The position numbers and the translations under genes were made by a program. A DNA stretch of 64,000 nucleotides from Luidia sarsii (taxonomy: Eukaryota; Echinodermata; Asteroidea; Paxillosida; Luidiidae): positions 20,789,699 to 20,853,698 of the forward strand of contig OX465102.1 in NCBI GenBank assembly GCA_949987565.1. The letters run 5' to 3'. Each line of letters begins with the position of its first letter. Position 1 is the first letter of the stretch. Of this stretch, positions 53,563 through 64,000 are shown in pieces. The notes beneath the pieces were generated by a model that saw only the letters and a list, made by a program, of their open reading frames with translations, was not told where the DNA came from and searched no databases.

Positions 53563-55390
53563 AAGTTTTCTTTATATTTTTTTCTAAATTATTGCAAGAA
53601 AAAGTATTAAAATGGAAATCCAACTTGATTGGATCCATCCAAGAGTAAATGCCACAAAGATCAGACTAAAATCTCTCCATTGCCCCAGAAAACAAAATGC
53701 TTGTCTTTAATCTTGCCATTATGCCAAAAAAAATAGCTGCAGGATGAAACTGATATATTATACTAGAATAGAGAACTGTAACACAAGGATGTTGTTTCTT
53801 TCAAGACGAAATTACAAAAAGGGACAAGCAGTTTTATTAATCTCCCCCTCCTGATGTCAATGCACTACTTTCGTGATACGCCTGATACGTCACAAGATGA
53901 ATAAATTCACCTATTGACAACAACATGTCCACCCAGTGCACATTATTCTTCTCTGCGGCCACATTTCTTCAAGATTATACCAAGAGTCACTGGCAATGTG
54001 CATCAGGGTGTCTCCCGCATACATGTATCTAACTGTGTTGGTCCACCTCACTGCTTTGATGGGGCATCTCAGGTGGGGGGGGGGGTCAAAGTCAGGCTAG
54101 AATGATGAACACTAAGCAAAAGCACTCCAGCATGTACAAAGTGATGCATTGAAAGGATCTCTCCTGGCAAAGCATGTTCCCACATGCATTTACATATACT
54201 ATGTACATGTACTACAGTGCTGCAGACCCATTTCAAACCAAATCGCGACTTCTGGAACATCAAGCTATTACATATCCACAGTGTGCCAAACTCATTTTAT
54301 TGAGCGAGTTAACGGGTTGCCACGTCAGACCCACACAAAACTCCAGGGGGAACACTGATGTACATGCACATACATGGACAAAGTGCAGAAACCCCTTAGT
54401 AAAGTGCACAGACTTTGTATGTATACCAACCACCAATTCCATTCATTCGTGTGGAAGTTGCTCTCTACCCCATCACGCACTCTTGCAGGAGACGAAGGTG
54501 TGAGGAATCACCCAGTCTAGGTGCTTACACCTCTCTCCCTTGAGATGAATACACACACATCCCCACATATTAGAGGTCTTACAGCATGCACAGGTATATA
54601 TATCAAAGTCTGGATAACCTCTTCATCTCTGCAATCAGTGCAACGGTTTTTGACGGCGGAAATATCGGACGTTTTCGAAATGAAGGCTTAGACTCAGGCT
54701 TAGGCTTCATTCATATTTCTCTTAACCATATCACAGGCATCTAGAAACATGCATTTGGCCCCTTTCTTGGTGAATACTCTGTACCTATCAAGCCAACAAA
54801 CCTTTAGATTCGGCGACAAACCACAACCTGGATTGTCAGGTTTTGTCAGACGGAAATGAAGGCGGAGCCTAAGTCTGATCCAAGGGTCATAGAAAGCAAA
54901 CACCACATACATGTACACGTAGTCTTAGTATTTCTAAACATAAAATGGCTTAAAGATCATTTCAAAAACAAAGCAAAACGTAGTTTAAGTTTTGCCAAAT
55001 TGCCAATATATACATGAGAAAAAAGTAACTTGTTTTAAAGTTCGATGGCATCTACAAAAATGATTTCTGTACATTTTATACACATGCTATACATGTATTA
55101 AGAACTACATGTATCAATGGATGACAAAGGTTAAACTAGGGTACACTTAGTTGTTTGTTTGTTTCGTGGTTGAGTACAAAGTACCGGTAATGTCTTTGAC
55201 AGCCCTTCCACTTTAGAAAACACCTACCAGCATGGCATTTTACTCTGGCAGGGTAAGGAAAATTTGTTATTAAGATTGAAAAATCGCGTACTCTCTAAGA
55301 CTGCACATTAAAGTAATACAAACATGTTGTAGACTGCTTACTGAGTTAAATGACCAAAATGCCAATCTAAAACTTATCATTGAATCCCCA
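53563..55390. other. intergenic, no gene recognised
   Basis: The GGCTTAGGCTTCATTC/GAAATGAAGGCGGAGCCTAAG inverted blocks at 54680-54875 form a decayed foldback element. Nothing coding is supported. Confidence 0.4.
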
Positions 55391-55394
55391 GCTG

Positions 55395-55555
55395 TGACTT
55401 AAAATAGGTGCCCTGAATGGCCCATTATATACAAGCTGAGTAGGGTCATTGCATCCACAGCTGTGACTGTGAATGGGCGTGCACTGGATGGCCCACTGTG
55501 TACAAGCTGAATAGGGTCACTGTATCCACAGCTGTGACTGTGAATGGATGTTTAG
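55395..55555. repeat. tandem repeat, about 70-75 bp, 2.3 copies
   Basis: CAGCTGTGACT, GAATGGCCCA, TACAAGCTGA and TAGGGTCA recur in the same order. Confidence 0.75.
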
Positions 55556-55739
55556 TCCATAAACAAGTTACAGTACTAGGCAACCAAAGCACTAAAAGGT
55601 TAATGTGTCCTAAGTAATATGCCTACAATGTGTCTTCACTGACTGTACAATGCAATGCACAGGCAATTATGTGTACCGTAATAACAACTTCTGGACAGCA
55701 CTTGATTACTTGAAGACTAATCAGTTGGGAAGAGTGAAA

Positions 55740-56083
55740 AAGCTTTCGTACCAACACAGCCGATATTGCTCCAAAAGCTTGTGCACTCTTCCCAAGTGGT
55801 CAAGGCATTTACGGTAAGCTTTCATACCAACACAGCAGATATTGCTCCAAACGCGTGTGCACTCTTCCCAAGTGGTCAGGGCATTTAAGCTTTCATACCA
55901 ACACAGCAGATATTGCTCCAAAACCATTTGCACTCTTCCCAAATGGTCAGGGCATTCGCACCAACACAGCAGATATTGCTCCAAAAGCTTGTGCACTCTT
56001 CCCAAATGGTCAGGGCATAAGCTTTCATACAACACAGCAGACATTGCTCTAAAAGCTTACGCACCCTTCCCAACTGGTAAGTC
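55740..56083. repeat. tandem repeat, about 60-75 bp, 5 copies
   Basis: The unit contains AAGCTTTCATACCAACACAG, CAGATATTGCTCCAAAAGC and GCACTCTTCCCAAGTGGTCA. The array is bounded by ACTAATCAGTTGGGAAGAGT on the left and an inverse-like CTTCCCAACTGGTAAGTC on the right, which suggests amplification inside a foldback element. Confidence 0.85.
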
Positions 56084-56609
56084 TTCAATTGCTGTCCATA
56101 AGTTGTTATTTTTCATCAGTTGGACTAACACAGCTACCGGTACATGTATCTTGACACATCATCTATGTTTTCCCATGAGTCAGTCGCAGGAAAATCCTGC
56201 CTCGTGGTGGCCTTTATACACAAACCCAATCATCATGCCACTGGCATTATATGATCAACCAACATCAGTCCCCGTCAGTCGTTACCATCGTCCCCAGAAA
56301 GTTAATCTGAAACTTTTCCAAGATAACATTGAGACAATACGCATGAGTGGACGATAAAAGGAATCCAACTTCTGCGATGAGCATTCCTGACTGTGGGGCC
56401 AACAATATCAGTGCATCCCACACGACGTGAGTGTGGCTGCGATATGACTGCTCTACAGCTCTTGCAAATGTTCCACTGCCATGACTGCAAGTATCATTCT
56501 TGTGGCCATCACACAGCATGCGAGTCAGTCCAGAAATTCACTTTAGTTCGTTATGCACACACAGGGTGGGTTCACCTAGCAGACCCGGGTCAACCACTTC
56601 GTGCTGGGA

Positions 56610-56710
56610 CCTCCGAAATCGGAGTGCCGTTTGTTTTACTATGCGACGGGGCCCTCCGAAATCGGAGTGCCGTTTGTTTTACTATGCGACGGGGCCCTCT
56701 GAATCCGGGC
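56610..56710. repeat. 43-bp tandem duplication within a dispersed repeat
   Basis: CCTCCGAAATCGGAGTGCCG with TTTGTTTTACTATGCGACGG occurs twice identically, then a diverged third start (CCTCTGAATCCGGGCACC). Related sequence is near 17130-17180. Confidence 0.8.
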
Positions 56711-56729
56711 ACCACACATTTTTTAAAAA

Positions 56730-57030
56730 GACTCTTTTCAGCTTAGAACAAATCAATATGAATCACGACAAAGACCCATTTTGGCGCAAGATGCCACATG
56801 AATTGCGAGACTAGCAGCAACAATTGCACTATTGTGAGACCTTTACTGTGGGTGATCAAGGGATAGCACGCTGCCGCTGATAGCACGCGGGAGTGTTGGC
56901 ATGCCAAACAGCCCAACGGTCGTCAGTCAGCCAGTGAAATTCCACCTGCATTCTTCACCGCAATCTGTACGCTCGGGTGGGGCCGACCACCTCGAAGATT
57001 TAACTGCCTGGAGTGGAGGCTAGCCTGCGG
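56730..57030 (-). repeat. dispersed repeat, inverted relative to 60480-60790
   Basis: Read on the minus strand it shares GACTAGCCTCCACTCCAGGCAG-like sequence, a GGTGGAATTTCACTGG-like block, CGACCGTTGGGCTGT and AAAATGGGTCTTTGTC with 60480-60790. The two copies bracket the last three UNC50 exons in opposite orientation. Confidence 0.65.
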
Positions 57031-57305
57031 TCAGGGACCGTTGGTATCGTACATGCTTTATGCTCCATTGATGACGCACAATGAGCCATTTGAGTATAAT
57101 CTCTTGACAAAAAGCCTCACTGATGTCCGAATTGTGCCAGGTTTTACTCTATTGTTCCCATAGTATACCCTTATTGATTTATATCACAGAAACGTATTGT
57201 TCAGGCCCCGGCTTTCACGCTGGGTAAGTTAGGGGTGCTGACGTCAGACGTAGAGGGTTGATCAAGGTAGACCCAGAGGGGGGAAGCTAGACGGGCTGAA
57301 CGGAC

Positions 57306-57445
57306 TCAGTAGACCCGGTACTTGTAGAAGTACATGACGGTGCGGGAGATGTTCCAGTTGGTGATGAGGGAGATGCCAAACAAGGCCAGCAAGAGCAGAC
57401 AGGGTGGATAGAGGAGGGCCACCGTCCGTCTGAGAAACGGCAACG
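57306..57445 (-). CDS. UNC50: UNC50 last coding exon
   Basis: It encodes ALPFLRRTVALLYPP, a leucine-rich fifth transmembrane segment, TNWNISRTVMYFYKYRVY and TGA. The ending FYKYRV is characteristic of UNC50. The acceptor is CCACCCAG|CG, and the phase (G plus CG, Ala) joins the upstream exon exactly. Confidence 0.93.
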
Positions 57446-60400
57446 CTGGGTGGAACAAGTCACAGCCAAGCATTACTCAAAACCATCCCGAAATGTGAAC
57501 AATCTGGATAAGACTTGGAAGGTTTGCACGGAGAAAATACTAAGTGAAAGGTTTGCGGTGATACCACACAGCGCTTCTCTTTCAAGAAGGAGTGGGGCTC
57601 TGAATAGAGGCTGGTAACTCAACGTTTTGGGTAGGGTGCTCTACACTACACGTCGTCAGGAGACTGCTACATCGTGTCACGGCAAACCATCCACTTAGTT
57701 AACAATCTGCTCATTGAAGTTTTGGTTTCAAATCCTGGTCCAGTCCAAGTTTTCTGTCCTATTTTATCCTAACTATCTGTTCAAAAGTTCCCAGTCAGTT
57801 TTTCATCAATTTGTTTGTTTTATAATCTGCTTATTGACTTCAATGACCGCAAACATTGGCAAACATTGACGAACATACATGGCCTGACCATTCAGTACAC
57901 CGATCCAGTAGGCTTTGCCCCTTGACAAATTGACCAATCACAACGCGCGATTTAACGTCCCACAAATTGCCGCAATTTTGTTCGACATAACGTTTTAAAT
58001 TTTGGATTCTTTACTAAACACACTTTTGCTGCTTACTTTTGTTTCGTATCTGCTAGGCAATTCCTTTGCAAACCCAAGTTTTATCCTTAACCATGGTCAA
58101 GCGGTGTTTATATTTTCATTGTAATGCTGACTCTCTATATCCTTGCAAAAGAGGAAATGTACATTTACATTTCCAAAACCAAAGTCCAATGGAGAGAAGT
58201 GCTTTCGGTGGTTGCGGGCGAGCAGTGGACGCGCACAGTGTGTGGGCGATCGTGACATGTTGTGCGCATGTTCGTGGTTGCTTGGCCGTTGCTATGGTGG
58301 GCGTGGCCTACTGGATCGGTGTATAGCAGCATGGCCTTCCCAACAGGCCGAGTTTTCCCTTGACACACACCGCACACCAAAATGGTTTGTACTCTGTATC
58401 TGGAGGGGTTCCAGGGCTTTTCACACCTTGAGTGCCGCTGCGTATTCTTCCAATCATCTTGACCCATCAAATCGACGAATACTCACCACTGTATCCAAGG
58501 AAGGTGACGTAGATGTAATACAATATGGCAATGAGCCAGAGCGTGTTCCCAAACAGAGTGGAGAGGAAACTGTCTCTGTCAATCAATGCTGTAGGAAAAG
58601 CACATATGGTATGAAGTCAATATCAGATCACAAAATCATACTATTTTTGTCAGAAAATGTTCAGGTCGTTTCTAGACAAATGCATATTTGTATTCCCGCC
58701 GGCAAAGAAAAGAGAAGACTATCGTATTTGTTTTTTATTCATGAGTTCAACAGTGCAATGGGGGATTGCCAACTAAAATGTCTCGTGCTTAGCAGATAAT
58801 CTCACCTGAGCAGCACTATGGGAACAGGGGCTAAATCTGCTAAGCATTACAAGTCTGCCTTTATTGAGGGCTGATAACAAATTAAAAAACATCTTTCTCC
58901 TCCAGGTTTTTTTAAAGAAAGAGAAGTGTGACTTTTCAATTTCTATTTTCTATCTGTTTTTCAAGATGGCCGTGATCCCTGGAGATATACCGCAGTTAAT
59001 GATTGAATTGCTTCTGACTGGCATCCCCACCCCGGCAAAGACTAGTTGACTATTAGGGAAGGCCATCATCCAAGGGCTGGATAGCACAGATGGAAGGGCA
59101 CAGGTACATTCATACAGAGGTCTCATATTCTAGTCCCGGTCCACTCAGAGTTTTCTTTTGCCAATTTTTCAATTTGTTCAAAAGTTCCCAGTCACTTTTT
59201 CCTTTGTTTGTTTGACTTGAATTTAAAAAGCTGCATCCACTTTGTGCGATGCCTGAGCTGCTGAGGACAGGTTTACAATTAGTTGTTTGCATCAGAATGA
59301 AAGTAGGGGCGTGATCCATGGAGAGAGGAGGTATACGGCAGTGAATGGTTGAAAGCAAAGATCTTATAGCGCGCTTGCGTGCAAGATAGCCTACTCTTGC
59401 GAGATCACACGCATCTGGGTGAAGTACACAGTGGGCGCCATTTTAGTATTGGAAAGTCGCACACATTCTCTCCATTTCGTGGTCACATCACATCAAAGGT
59501 TATCACATTCTGTTCACTCATGCATAAGTTGTCCATCTTGCGCGCTATGCGCGCTATAAGATCTTTGGTTGAAAGCTTCTGGCTGGCACCCCCACCCCGG
59601 CAAAGACTAGTTGACTATTGGGGAAGGCCACCATCGAAGGGCTGGACAGATCAGAGGGTCCGAGGTCAGAGGTCTTGGATTGAAGTCCCCATCCAGTCAA
59701 ATTTTCTTTGCCATAACAAAATAGATGCAAGCGGATCTTCAGCTGACAACCCCACTTTCTAAGGCATTCTAATTGTTTTAACTTGAGCAAGGTTTGGCGG
59801 CTTCAGCAGCTTGATGACGTTGAACCCAGGTCTGCGTGTTCAACGCCTACCCGTCTCTGCACACACAGACGACTTACGGATAAAGAGAAAGAGCTGCACA
59901 ACGTGAAGAATGATGAGGACTGGGAAGAAGGCATTGAGGTGAACGTCAAACGTGAAGCCCCACTCCACATCCTGCGAGTTGCCTCCCAATGCTCTCAAGT
60001 ACCTGTTGGCTACAACCCTGAATTAGGGCCAAAAATACACAAAAACGTTGGATTTTAACCAGGCCAATTTCCAATGCTCATGACTGCCATACCTTTTGTT
60101 TTTAGATCAATACATCATTTTTTCAGGATACCAGTTGAATATATCAATAAGGCTATAGGTGATATACAAACATGTTGGAAACTGCTTACTGACTAAAATT
60201 ACCAAAATGCAAATCATAAAATTTAGTGGGCCAGACGTTTCGATCCTAGCAGGACCTTTATCAAAGGCAGAGAAAGGTCCTGCTAGGATCGAAACGTCAG
60301 GCCCACTAAATTTTATAATAAGGCTATACATGTACTATGTGTACAAGTGAGTCAAACCTGTGTGTTTTTTGTCAAATGATTATCCGTTTGAAAAAAGGGC

Positions 60401-63003
60401 CCATTGTGCATCGTCAATGAAGCATAGTATGCACGTGTACAGTGTGTCCTAGTAGCCCCTGTACTGACAGCTTTTGACTGCAGACTAGCCTCCACTCCAG
60501 GCAGTCAAATCTTCAAGGTGGTCGGCCTCAACCAAGCAGAGAGTTTGCAGAGAAGATAGTGGGTGGAATTCCACTGCCTGACCGACGACCGTTGGGCTGT
60601 GGGACATGCCAATATTGTCTCCCGTGGCAGCGCACTATCGATAGATCATCCACAGTACAGGTCCCACAGTAGCGAAATTGTTGCCACCAACCTGGCAATT
60701 CATGTGGCAACTCAAGCCAAAAATGGGTCTTTGTCATGCTTTGTATTGATTTGTTCAGGGCTGATAAGAGTCTTTGTGAAAAACTTGGACAATAGTGGTG
60801 GCCGGATTCGGAGCGGAGAGACCAGTGCATTGCAACACCACCAATTTCAGATTACCGGTACTTTTTTAAGATTCGAATTTTCCAGAGAGACACAGCTTCT
60901 ACACTGAGGAGCTCTCGGACATGTAGGAAGAGGGGGGGGGGGGGTTTCCTCACCACAGGACGGTCGCAATCAGGAGACCGACGCCAATGCAGTCCACAAA
61001 GACCACCCAGAGAAGGAACTTCAGGTAGCCGATGAATCCCAGATTCAGCACGATGGCAAAACCCACCGAGGAGGCTGCCAAACAAACCAACCAAACAAAC
61101 ACAGGAGATGAGATTTGAAGGTTGTCATGGAGAGACGAGCAGAAGAAGTAGTAGGCTTGCGGCAACACCAGGCAAAATTCTCTTTTGTGAGTATGTGTGG
61201 TTCTGAAAAGAACCGGAGGAACTCGAAATTTTGAACAGTGTACTCTGTTCATCTCCAGGAGACTTCAGTCAGGTCTTCCGGCAATGGTAATACCGCAAAC
61301 GTATTACTTCTCCTATTCTCATCATGAAAACCTTCAAATTCTCAAATCTCGTTTCAAACAGTATACTCTGTTCCGCTTTAGGTCTAACATAGTACATGTA
61401 CAATGTTCGAAATGTCGAGTTCCTCCGGTTCTTTTCAGAACCACACATACTTAAAACAAAAGATTGCATGGTGTTACCGCAAACACAGGAGACCACTTTA
61501 GGGCCATTTCCACTGTCCAAATAATGAAAAAAAAAACAGGTTTTTTTTTTGCTCGCATTCACAAAGGCCAAAAAAGTGATGCAAGCAAAACGCATGTCAA
61601 TTGTGGTTAGCAGTTGTAGTCAAGTGATGGCTGTGTCCTTAAAGATGGCCCATGTAGGGAGACATATACCTTAACCAGTTAACAAGCATGACACTTCCTG
61701 TCAGTCAGAGTGCAAGCGGTTCATTCCAGGATTTTAAAAATACCCACACACACCATGTCACAAATAAACGCTTTTATTTGGAAAAGTCTTACTACCGGTA
61801 ATAGTGGAGTCTGAATCGGGATTCAATTCCCACTAATAATAATCGTGTTTATTGTGTCCACACACACACAAAAAGTGGAGTTTGAATCACAATTCAAGTC
61901 ATGATTCCAAATAATCGCAATTATTTGGGACAATGGAACGGCGAGCATAGTACATGAGGAAGGTTTGCTGGCACCACCTTGTGGAGCAGGATTGCCCCTG
62001 TGGAGTTTGAATCGAGATTCAAATCGCGATCTAATTAATCACGTTTATTTGGTGTAGTGGGAACGGCCCTTCTGACTCAACGTTCTATACACATTCAGTC
62101 ATGCTTCTGTCCGTGCACACCGAGACGTCAGCACTTCTCAGCAAATTGAAAGAAAAAAAGCTGTGTCATGGGTTTAAGGTGATAAGCTGAGTAGCCTCAC
62201 AATCTTCAAGGCAGGGGGCAACCCTGGCCACAGAAAGACTGACTTTGTGTCCTCACCACACAGGCAGATGCTGAGGAGCACCAGGAATGCTGGGTCGTCT
62301 CTTGCCCACTGGTTTTTCGTTTCTAAGATGATGAGAAATAAAAAAACGACCATACGTTAATAAATAGGGAAGATTTTTGCCGACAGGGTTGGGTTATGGC
62401 ACAGCAAGAATCATTCACTGAACCTCCTGGTCCTCCCACTGCAATTTCCCACCCATTAAGAATGCTATGTCAATACCAATGGACTCAGATTGGTCCCCCA
62501 ATTGCATCCCTGATTTGATAGGGATTGGGCCTCAAACAAGTCGAAAACAAATGTCAAAGACAAAAACCATGGCATTTCCTATTCATACACAACCCATGTT
62601 ACCTTGAGCAGAAAATCAGCAAAAGACTATGAAATAAGAGATTTGGCTATATTTGTTTTGAGGGTAAAAATTGTAGCACTTCCTGTTCATTCAGAACCCA
62701 TATTCTGCTCACAAAGGATCAGCACAAGATTTTGAAATACCGTAGGAGCTGTGTTGTGGCTATATTGTTTTGAGGGTCAGAAAAGAATGGAGCTGACATT
62801 CCGATACGAGCAGTAGCAGGACCTTTCTGAAGGACCTTCCTGCCTTTGAGAAAGGTGCTGCTAGGATTTGTAAAGTCAAGCTCCCCCTACCTTTTTGTGA
62901 TATGCGTTTGGATCATATGCCAGTAAGCAGTTTACAAAATTCATATTTCACTTAAATGGAAAAGGAAATAAACTTACGCTTTCTGTATTGGAAATTCCGA
63001 TAC
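57306..63003 (-). CDS. UNC50: UNC50 gene span (5' end outside window)
   Basis: Six exons on the minus strand (63003-62978, 62322-62257, 61074-60954, 60017-59878, 58588-58487, 57445-57306) join in frame to 197 residues, matching the UNC50 family from the YRNF motif to the C-terminus. About 60 N-terminal residues are missing and probably lie upstream beyond 64000, since I found no matching exon between 63004 and 64000. UNC50/Gmh1 is a multi-pass Golgi and nuclear-envelope protein. In C. elegans it is needed for trafficking of nicotinic acetylcholine receptors, and yeast Gmh1 binds Arf-GEFs. Five hydrophobic segments are visible. Introns contain SINE-like, MITE and hammerhead-like repeats. The gene converges on SCOC. 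Confidence 0.93.
57553..57690. mobile_element. MITE, GGTTTGCGGTGACACC family
   Basis: AGGTTTGCGGTGATACCAC at the left is opposed by GTGTCACGGCAAACC at the right. AACTCAACGTTTTGGG and AGGAGACTGC are shared with other copies. It lies in the last UNC50 intron. Confidence 0.7.
58487..58588 (-). CDS. UNC50: UNC50 exon
   Basis: It encodes LIDRDSFLSTLFGNTLW and LIAILYYIYVTFLGYS, including the fourth transmembrane segment and the conserved FGNTLW and YIYVTFLGYSALPF junction. Acceptor TTTTCCTACAG, donor AGTG|GTGAGT. Confidence 0.93.
59020..59150 (+). repeat. SINE-like sequence in UNC50 intron
   Basis: CCCCACCCCGGCAAAGACTA, GGGCTGGATAGCACAGATGG, AGAGGTCTCATATTCTAGTC and GGTCCACTCAGAGTTTTC match the copy at 59575-59705 and the inverse copy at 35205-35370. 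The B-box-like part is decayed. Confidence 0.6.
59575..59705 (+). repeat. SINE-like sequence in UNC50 intron
   Basis: A second nearby copy: CCCCACCCCGGCAAAGACTA, GAAGGGCTGGACAGATCAGA, GGTCTTGGATTGAAGTCCC, CAGTCAAATTTTCTTTG. Confidence 0.6.
59878..60017 (-). CDS. UNC50: UNC50 exon
   Basis: It encodes VVANRYLRALGGNSQDVEWG, FTFDVHLNAFFPVLIILHV and VQLFLFI. The DVEWG and DVHLNAF motifs are UNC50 hallmarks, and the hydrophobic end is the third transmembrane segment. Acceptor CTAATTCAG, donor ATCC|GTAAGT. Confidence 0.94.
60216..60318. repeat. palindromic pair of hammerhead-like repeats
   Basis: AAAATTTAGTGGGCCAGACG and its inverse CAGGCCCACTAAATTTT bound two back-to-back copies of GGTCCTGCTAGGATCGAAAC. 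The two halves would pair along most of their length. Confidence 0.75.
60480..60790 (+). repeat. dispersed repeat, partner of 56730-57030
   Basis: GACTAGCCTCCACTCCAGGC, GGTGGAATTCCACTG, CGACCGTTGGGCTGTG, AATTCATGTGGCAACTCAAG and AAAATGGGTCTTTGTC correspond, in inverse, to blocks at 56730-57030. Confidence 0.65.
60954..61074 (-). CDS. UNC50: UNC50 exon
   Basis: It encodes SSVGFAIVLNLGFIGYLKF and LLWVVFVDCIGVGLLIATVL, with the end of the first and all of the second transmembrane segment. The DCIGVGLLIAT motif is strongly conserved in the family. Acceptor TTGGCAG, donor CTGTG|GTGAGG. A poly(G) run on the plus strand lies just past the donor. Confidence 0.95.
61152..61485. mobile_element. compound MITE, GGTTTGCGGTGACACC family
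   Basis: GGCTTGCGGCAACACC opens the element and GGTGTTACCGCAAAC closes it. GGTTCTGAAAAGAACCGGAG near 61199 is inverted at 61424-61443. GGTAATACCGCAAAC in the middle (about 61286) suggests two copies fused head to head. Confidence 0.7.
61760..62075. repeat. GATTCAAATCG dispersed repeat in UNC50 intron
   Basis: It contains GGAGTCTGAATCGGGATTCA, AATCGTGTTTATTGTGTCCA, CACACACACAAAAAGTGGAG and GAATCGAGATTCAAATCGCG, the same blocks as at 4617-4775. Confidence 0.6.
62257..62322 (-). CDS. UNC50: UNC50 exon
   Basis: It encodes TKNQWARDDPAFLVLLSICLC. The QWARDDPAF motif is diagnostic for UNC50, followed by the start of the first transmembrane segment. Acceptor CATCATCTTAG, donor TGTG|GTGAGG. Confidence 0.95.
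62840..62882 (+). repeat. decayed hammerhead-like motif
   Basis: TGCCTTTGAGAAAGGTGCTG then CTAGGATTTGTAAAGTCAAG is the same layout as at 5320-5363 with several core changes. Confidence 0.45.
62978..63003 (-). CDS. UNC50: UNC50 26-nt micro-exon
   Basis: It is flanked by TTTTTCAG and GTAAGTTT on the minus strand and encodes YRNFQYRK with split codons at both ends. The C left over joins AA of the next exon to give Gln, continuing into TKNQWARDD exactly as in the family. Confidence 0.88.
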
Positions 63004-63578
63004 CTGAAAAATAAGCAAAAGCAAGAACAAATTTTATTCAATATGAAGTACCTTACTTGATTGAAAAAAAAAAATCTATGCTAAAAAGCAGTTCAATTTC
63101 ATTTCATTTTCACAGCGGCCAATTCCAAATGCTGAAAGACTTTGCAACTTATTCTCTAACAAGGGAAAACCCATGATGAAACCCGCTACAACTTGCATAT
63201 CGATTTTGTCTCGGCCTTGCCTTTAAGTTAATCTTGGTTCAAGCCTTAAATAAATTTTTTTTTTTTAAAAGGTATCTTAAGTGACCTACTGTACATGGAG
63301 ATTCTGAAATCTTGGTACGGTGATACATGAAGGCTTGACACTAGCACTTAGCCAACTGGCCCAAGGCATGTTTGTTTGTTAATGTTGTTGTTGTTGACTA
63401 CCGGTACTTAGTAGAAATCTGCCTGACAAGCTACACTAATCTGAATGGGGAGGTCCTTCTGTAGTCCACTGATGAGCTCTTGGAGCTCACGCATAAGTAT
63501 TCTGGGGGCATAGTGTGTTGTACACAGGGAAGCCATCCATGATGCGTTTAATAGTCTGGATCCTTCCACAGGCGCAAC
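63004..63578. other. UNC50 upstream intron sequence, no exon found
   Basis: The missing N-terminal UNC50 exon was looked for and not seen. An open frame on the minus strand at 63408-63602 contains RELQELISGLQKDLPIQIS, which I do not recognise. Confidence 0.4.
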
Positions 63579-63825
63579 GGACCTTTCCCATGAAATATGC
63601 AAATAAGAGCTGGCGCGTGCGCTTTACTAAATTGGTGGGCAAACGACTGCGCGTTGCGTGCAGGTTTTGAAATACGCGCGTAGGAGACGCTGAAGAGCCA
63701 ATGACCGCACGCCAAACTGTTAGTGAGAAACGCGCGCACGCCCGTGGAAAACTATGATTGGTTGGCAGCCCGCTTGCCCACCAATTTAGTTAAGGTCTAA
63801 TTTGTATATTTCATGGGAAAGGTCC
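63579..63825. mobile_element. MITE with GGACCTTTCCCATGAAATAT ends
   Basis: GGACCTTTCCCATGAAATAT at the left is the exact inverse of ATATTTCATGGGAAAGGTCC at the right. TAAATTGGTGGGCAA and TTGCCCACCAATTTA continue the pairing inside. It is CpG-rich in the middle and non-coding. Confidence 0.85.
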
Positions 63826-64000
63826 ATTGGGTGAAGATTGTGCAACATAATAATACATGTTGATGGGGGATGGCCTTCAATTGGCCGAGACCCATTCCGG
63901 TAATTGTCATTTGACCACTTTCCCTTTGCCCCCATTGGCCACCGAGCCAGATGGGGGATGGCCTTCAACTGGCCTGGGACCCATTGTCACTTTGGCATGT
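63826..64000. repeat. short direct repeat at window end
   Basis: GATGGGGGATGGCCTTCAAT (63862) and GATGGGGGATGGCCTTCAAC (63951) are about 89 bp apart, each followed by TGGCC and GACCCATT. This is the start of a tandem repeat cut by the window edge. Confidence 0.6.

Noticed and set aside
52855..53648. Serine-, leucine- or proline-rich open frames up to 242 codons
   Set aside because: Translation of a TCCTCTTCC low-complexity array; the opposite strand is open too.
58143..58799. 218-codon plus-strand open frame
   Set aside because: It overlaps the UNC50 exon at 58487-58588 on the other strand and shows no family resemblance.
63408..63602. N-terminal UNC50 exon
   Set aside because: Its residues do not resemble the UNC50 N-terminus, and no suitable donor and phase join it to the micro-exon.

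Overview
The window is eukaryotic genomic DNA: two spliced genes, long introns, many transposons and satellites, and no prokaryotic features. Abundant TAGGCCTA-type and TACATG palindromic repeats, ZNF143/YY1-like promoter elements and the two encoded proteins suggest an invertebrate deuterostome. An echinoderm is my best guess, but this is inference and cannot be settled without a search.

Layout. About 1-23.4 kb: I recognise no gene. It holds small inverted-repeat elements (MITEs), tRNA-derived SINE-like sequence, a 530-bp polypurine tract and short tandem arrays. About 23.44-23.60 kb: a candidate promoter and non-coding first exon on the + strand. 31.2-45.9 kb: SCOC (short coiled-coil protein, UNC-69 homologue), + strand, in four coding exons. 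Its second intron (about 6.1 kb) is almost filled by two related hAT elements in opposite orientation. One is non-autonomous (35898-37088, TSD TGTACGTC). The other (37774-41455, TSD TTTGTGAG) carries a nearly intact transposase with a single frameshift. Its third intron opens with a 1.9-kb, 22-bp minisatellite. About 46-57 kb: intergenic, with pyrimidine-rich tracts and tandem repeats. 57.3-63.0 kb: UNC50 on the - strand, six exons encoding the C-terminal three quarters of the protein, including a 26-nt micro-exon. The N-terminal exon(s) probably lie beyond the window.

The two host genes converge tail to tail. By family knowledge both products act at the Golgi: SCOC binds ARL1/ARL3-type GTPases and FEZ proteins, and UNC50/Gmh1 is linked to Golgi Arf-GEFs and receptor trafficking. 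Whether the linkage means anything is unknown.

The rest is mobile DNA. A third hAT-like element (27952-30235, TSD ATGTACAT) has two internal minisatellites. A dispersed repeat carries a degenerate hammerhead-ribozyme-like core. (TACATG)n palindromic satellite is concentrated between about 25.9 and 35.5 kb. Splice sites were placed by eye from reading-frame continuity, GT/AG signals and remembered family sequence. No alignment or transcript data were available.
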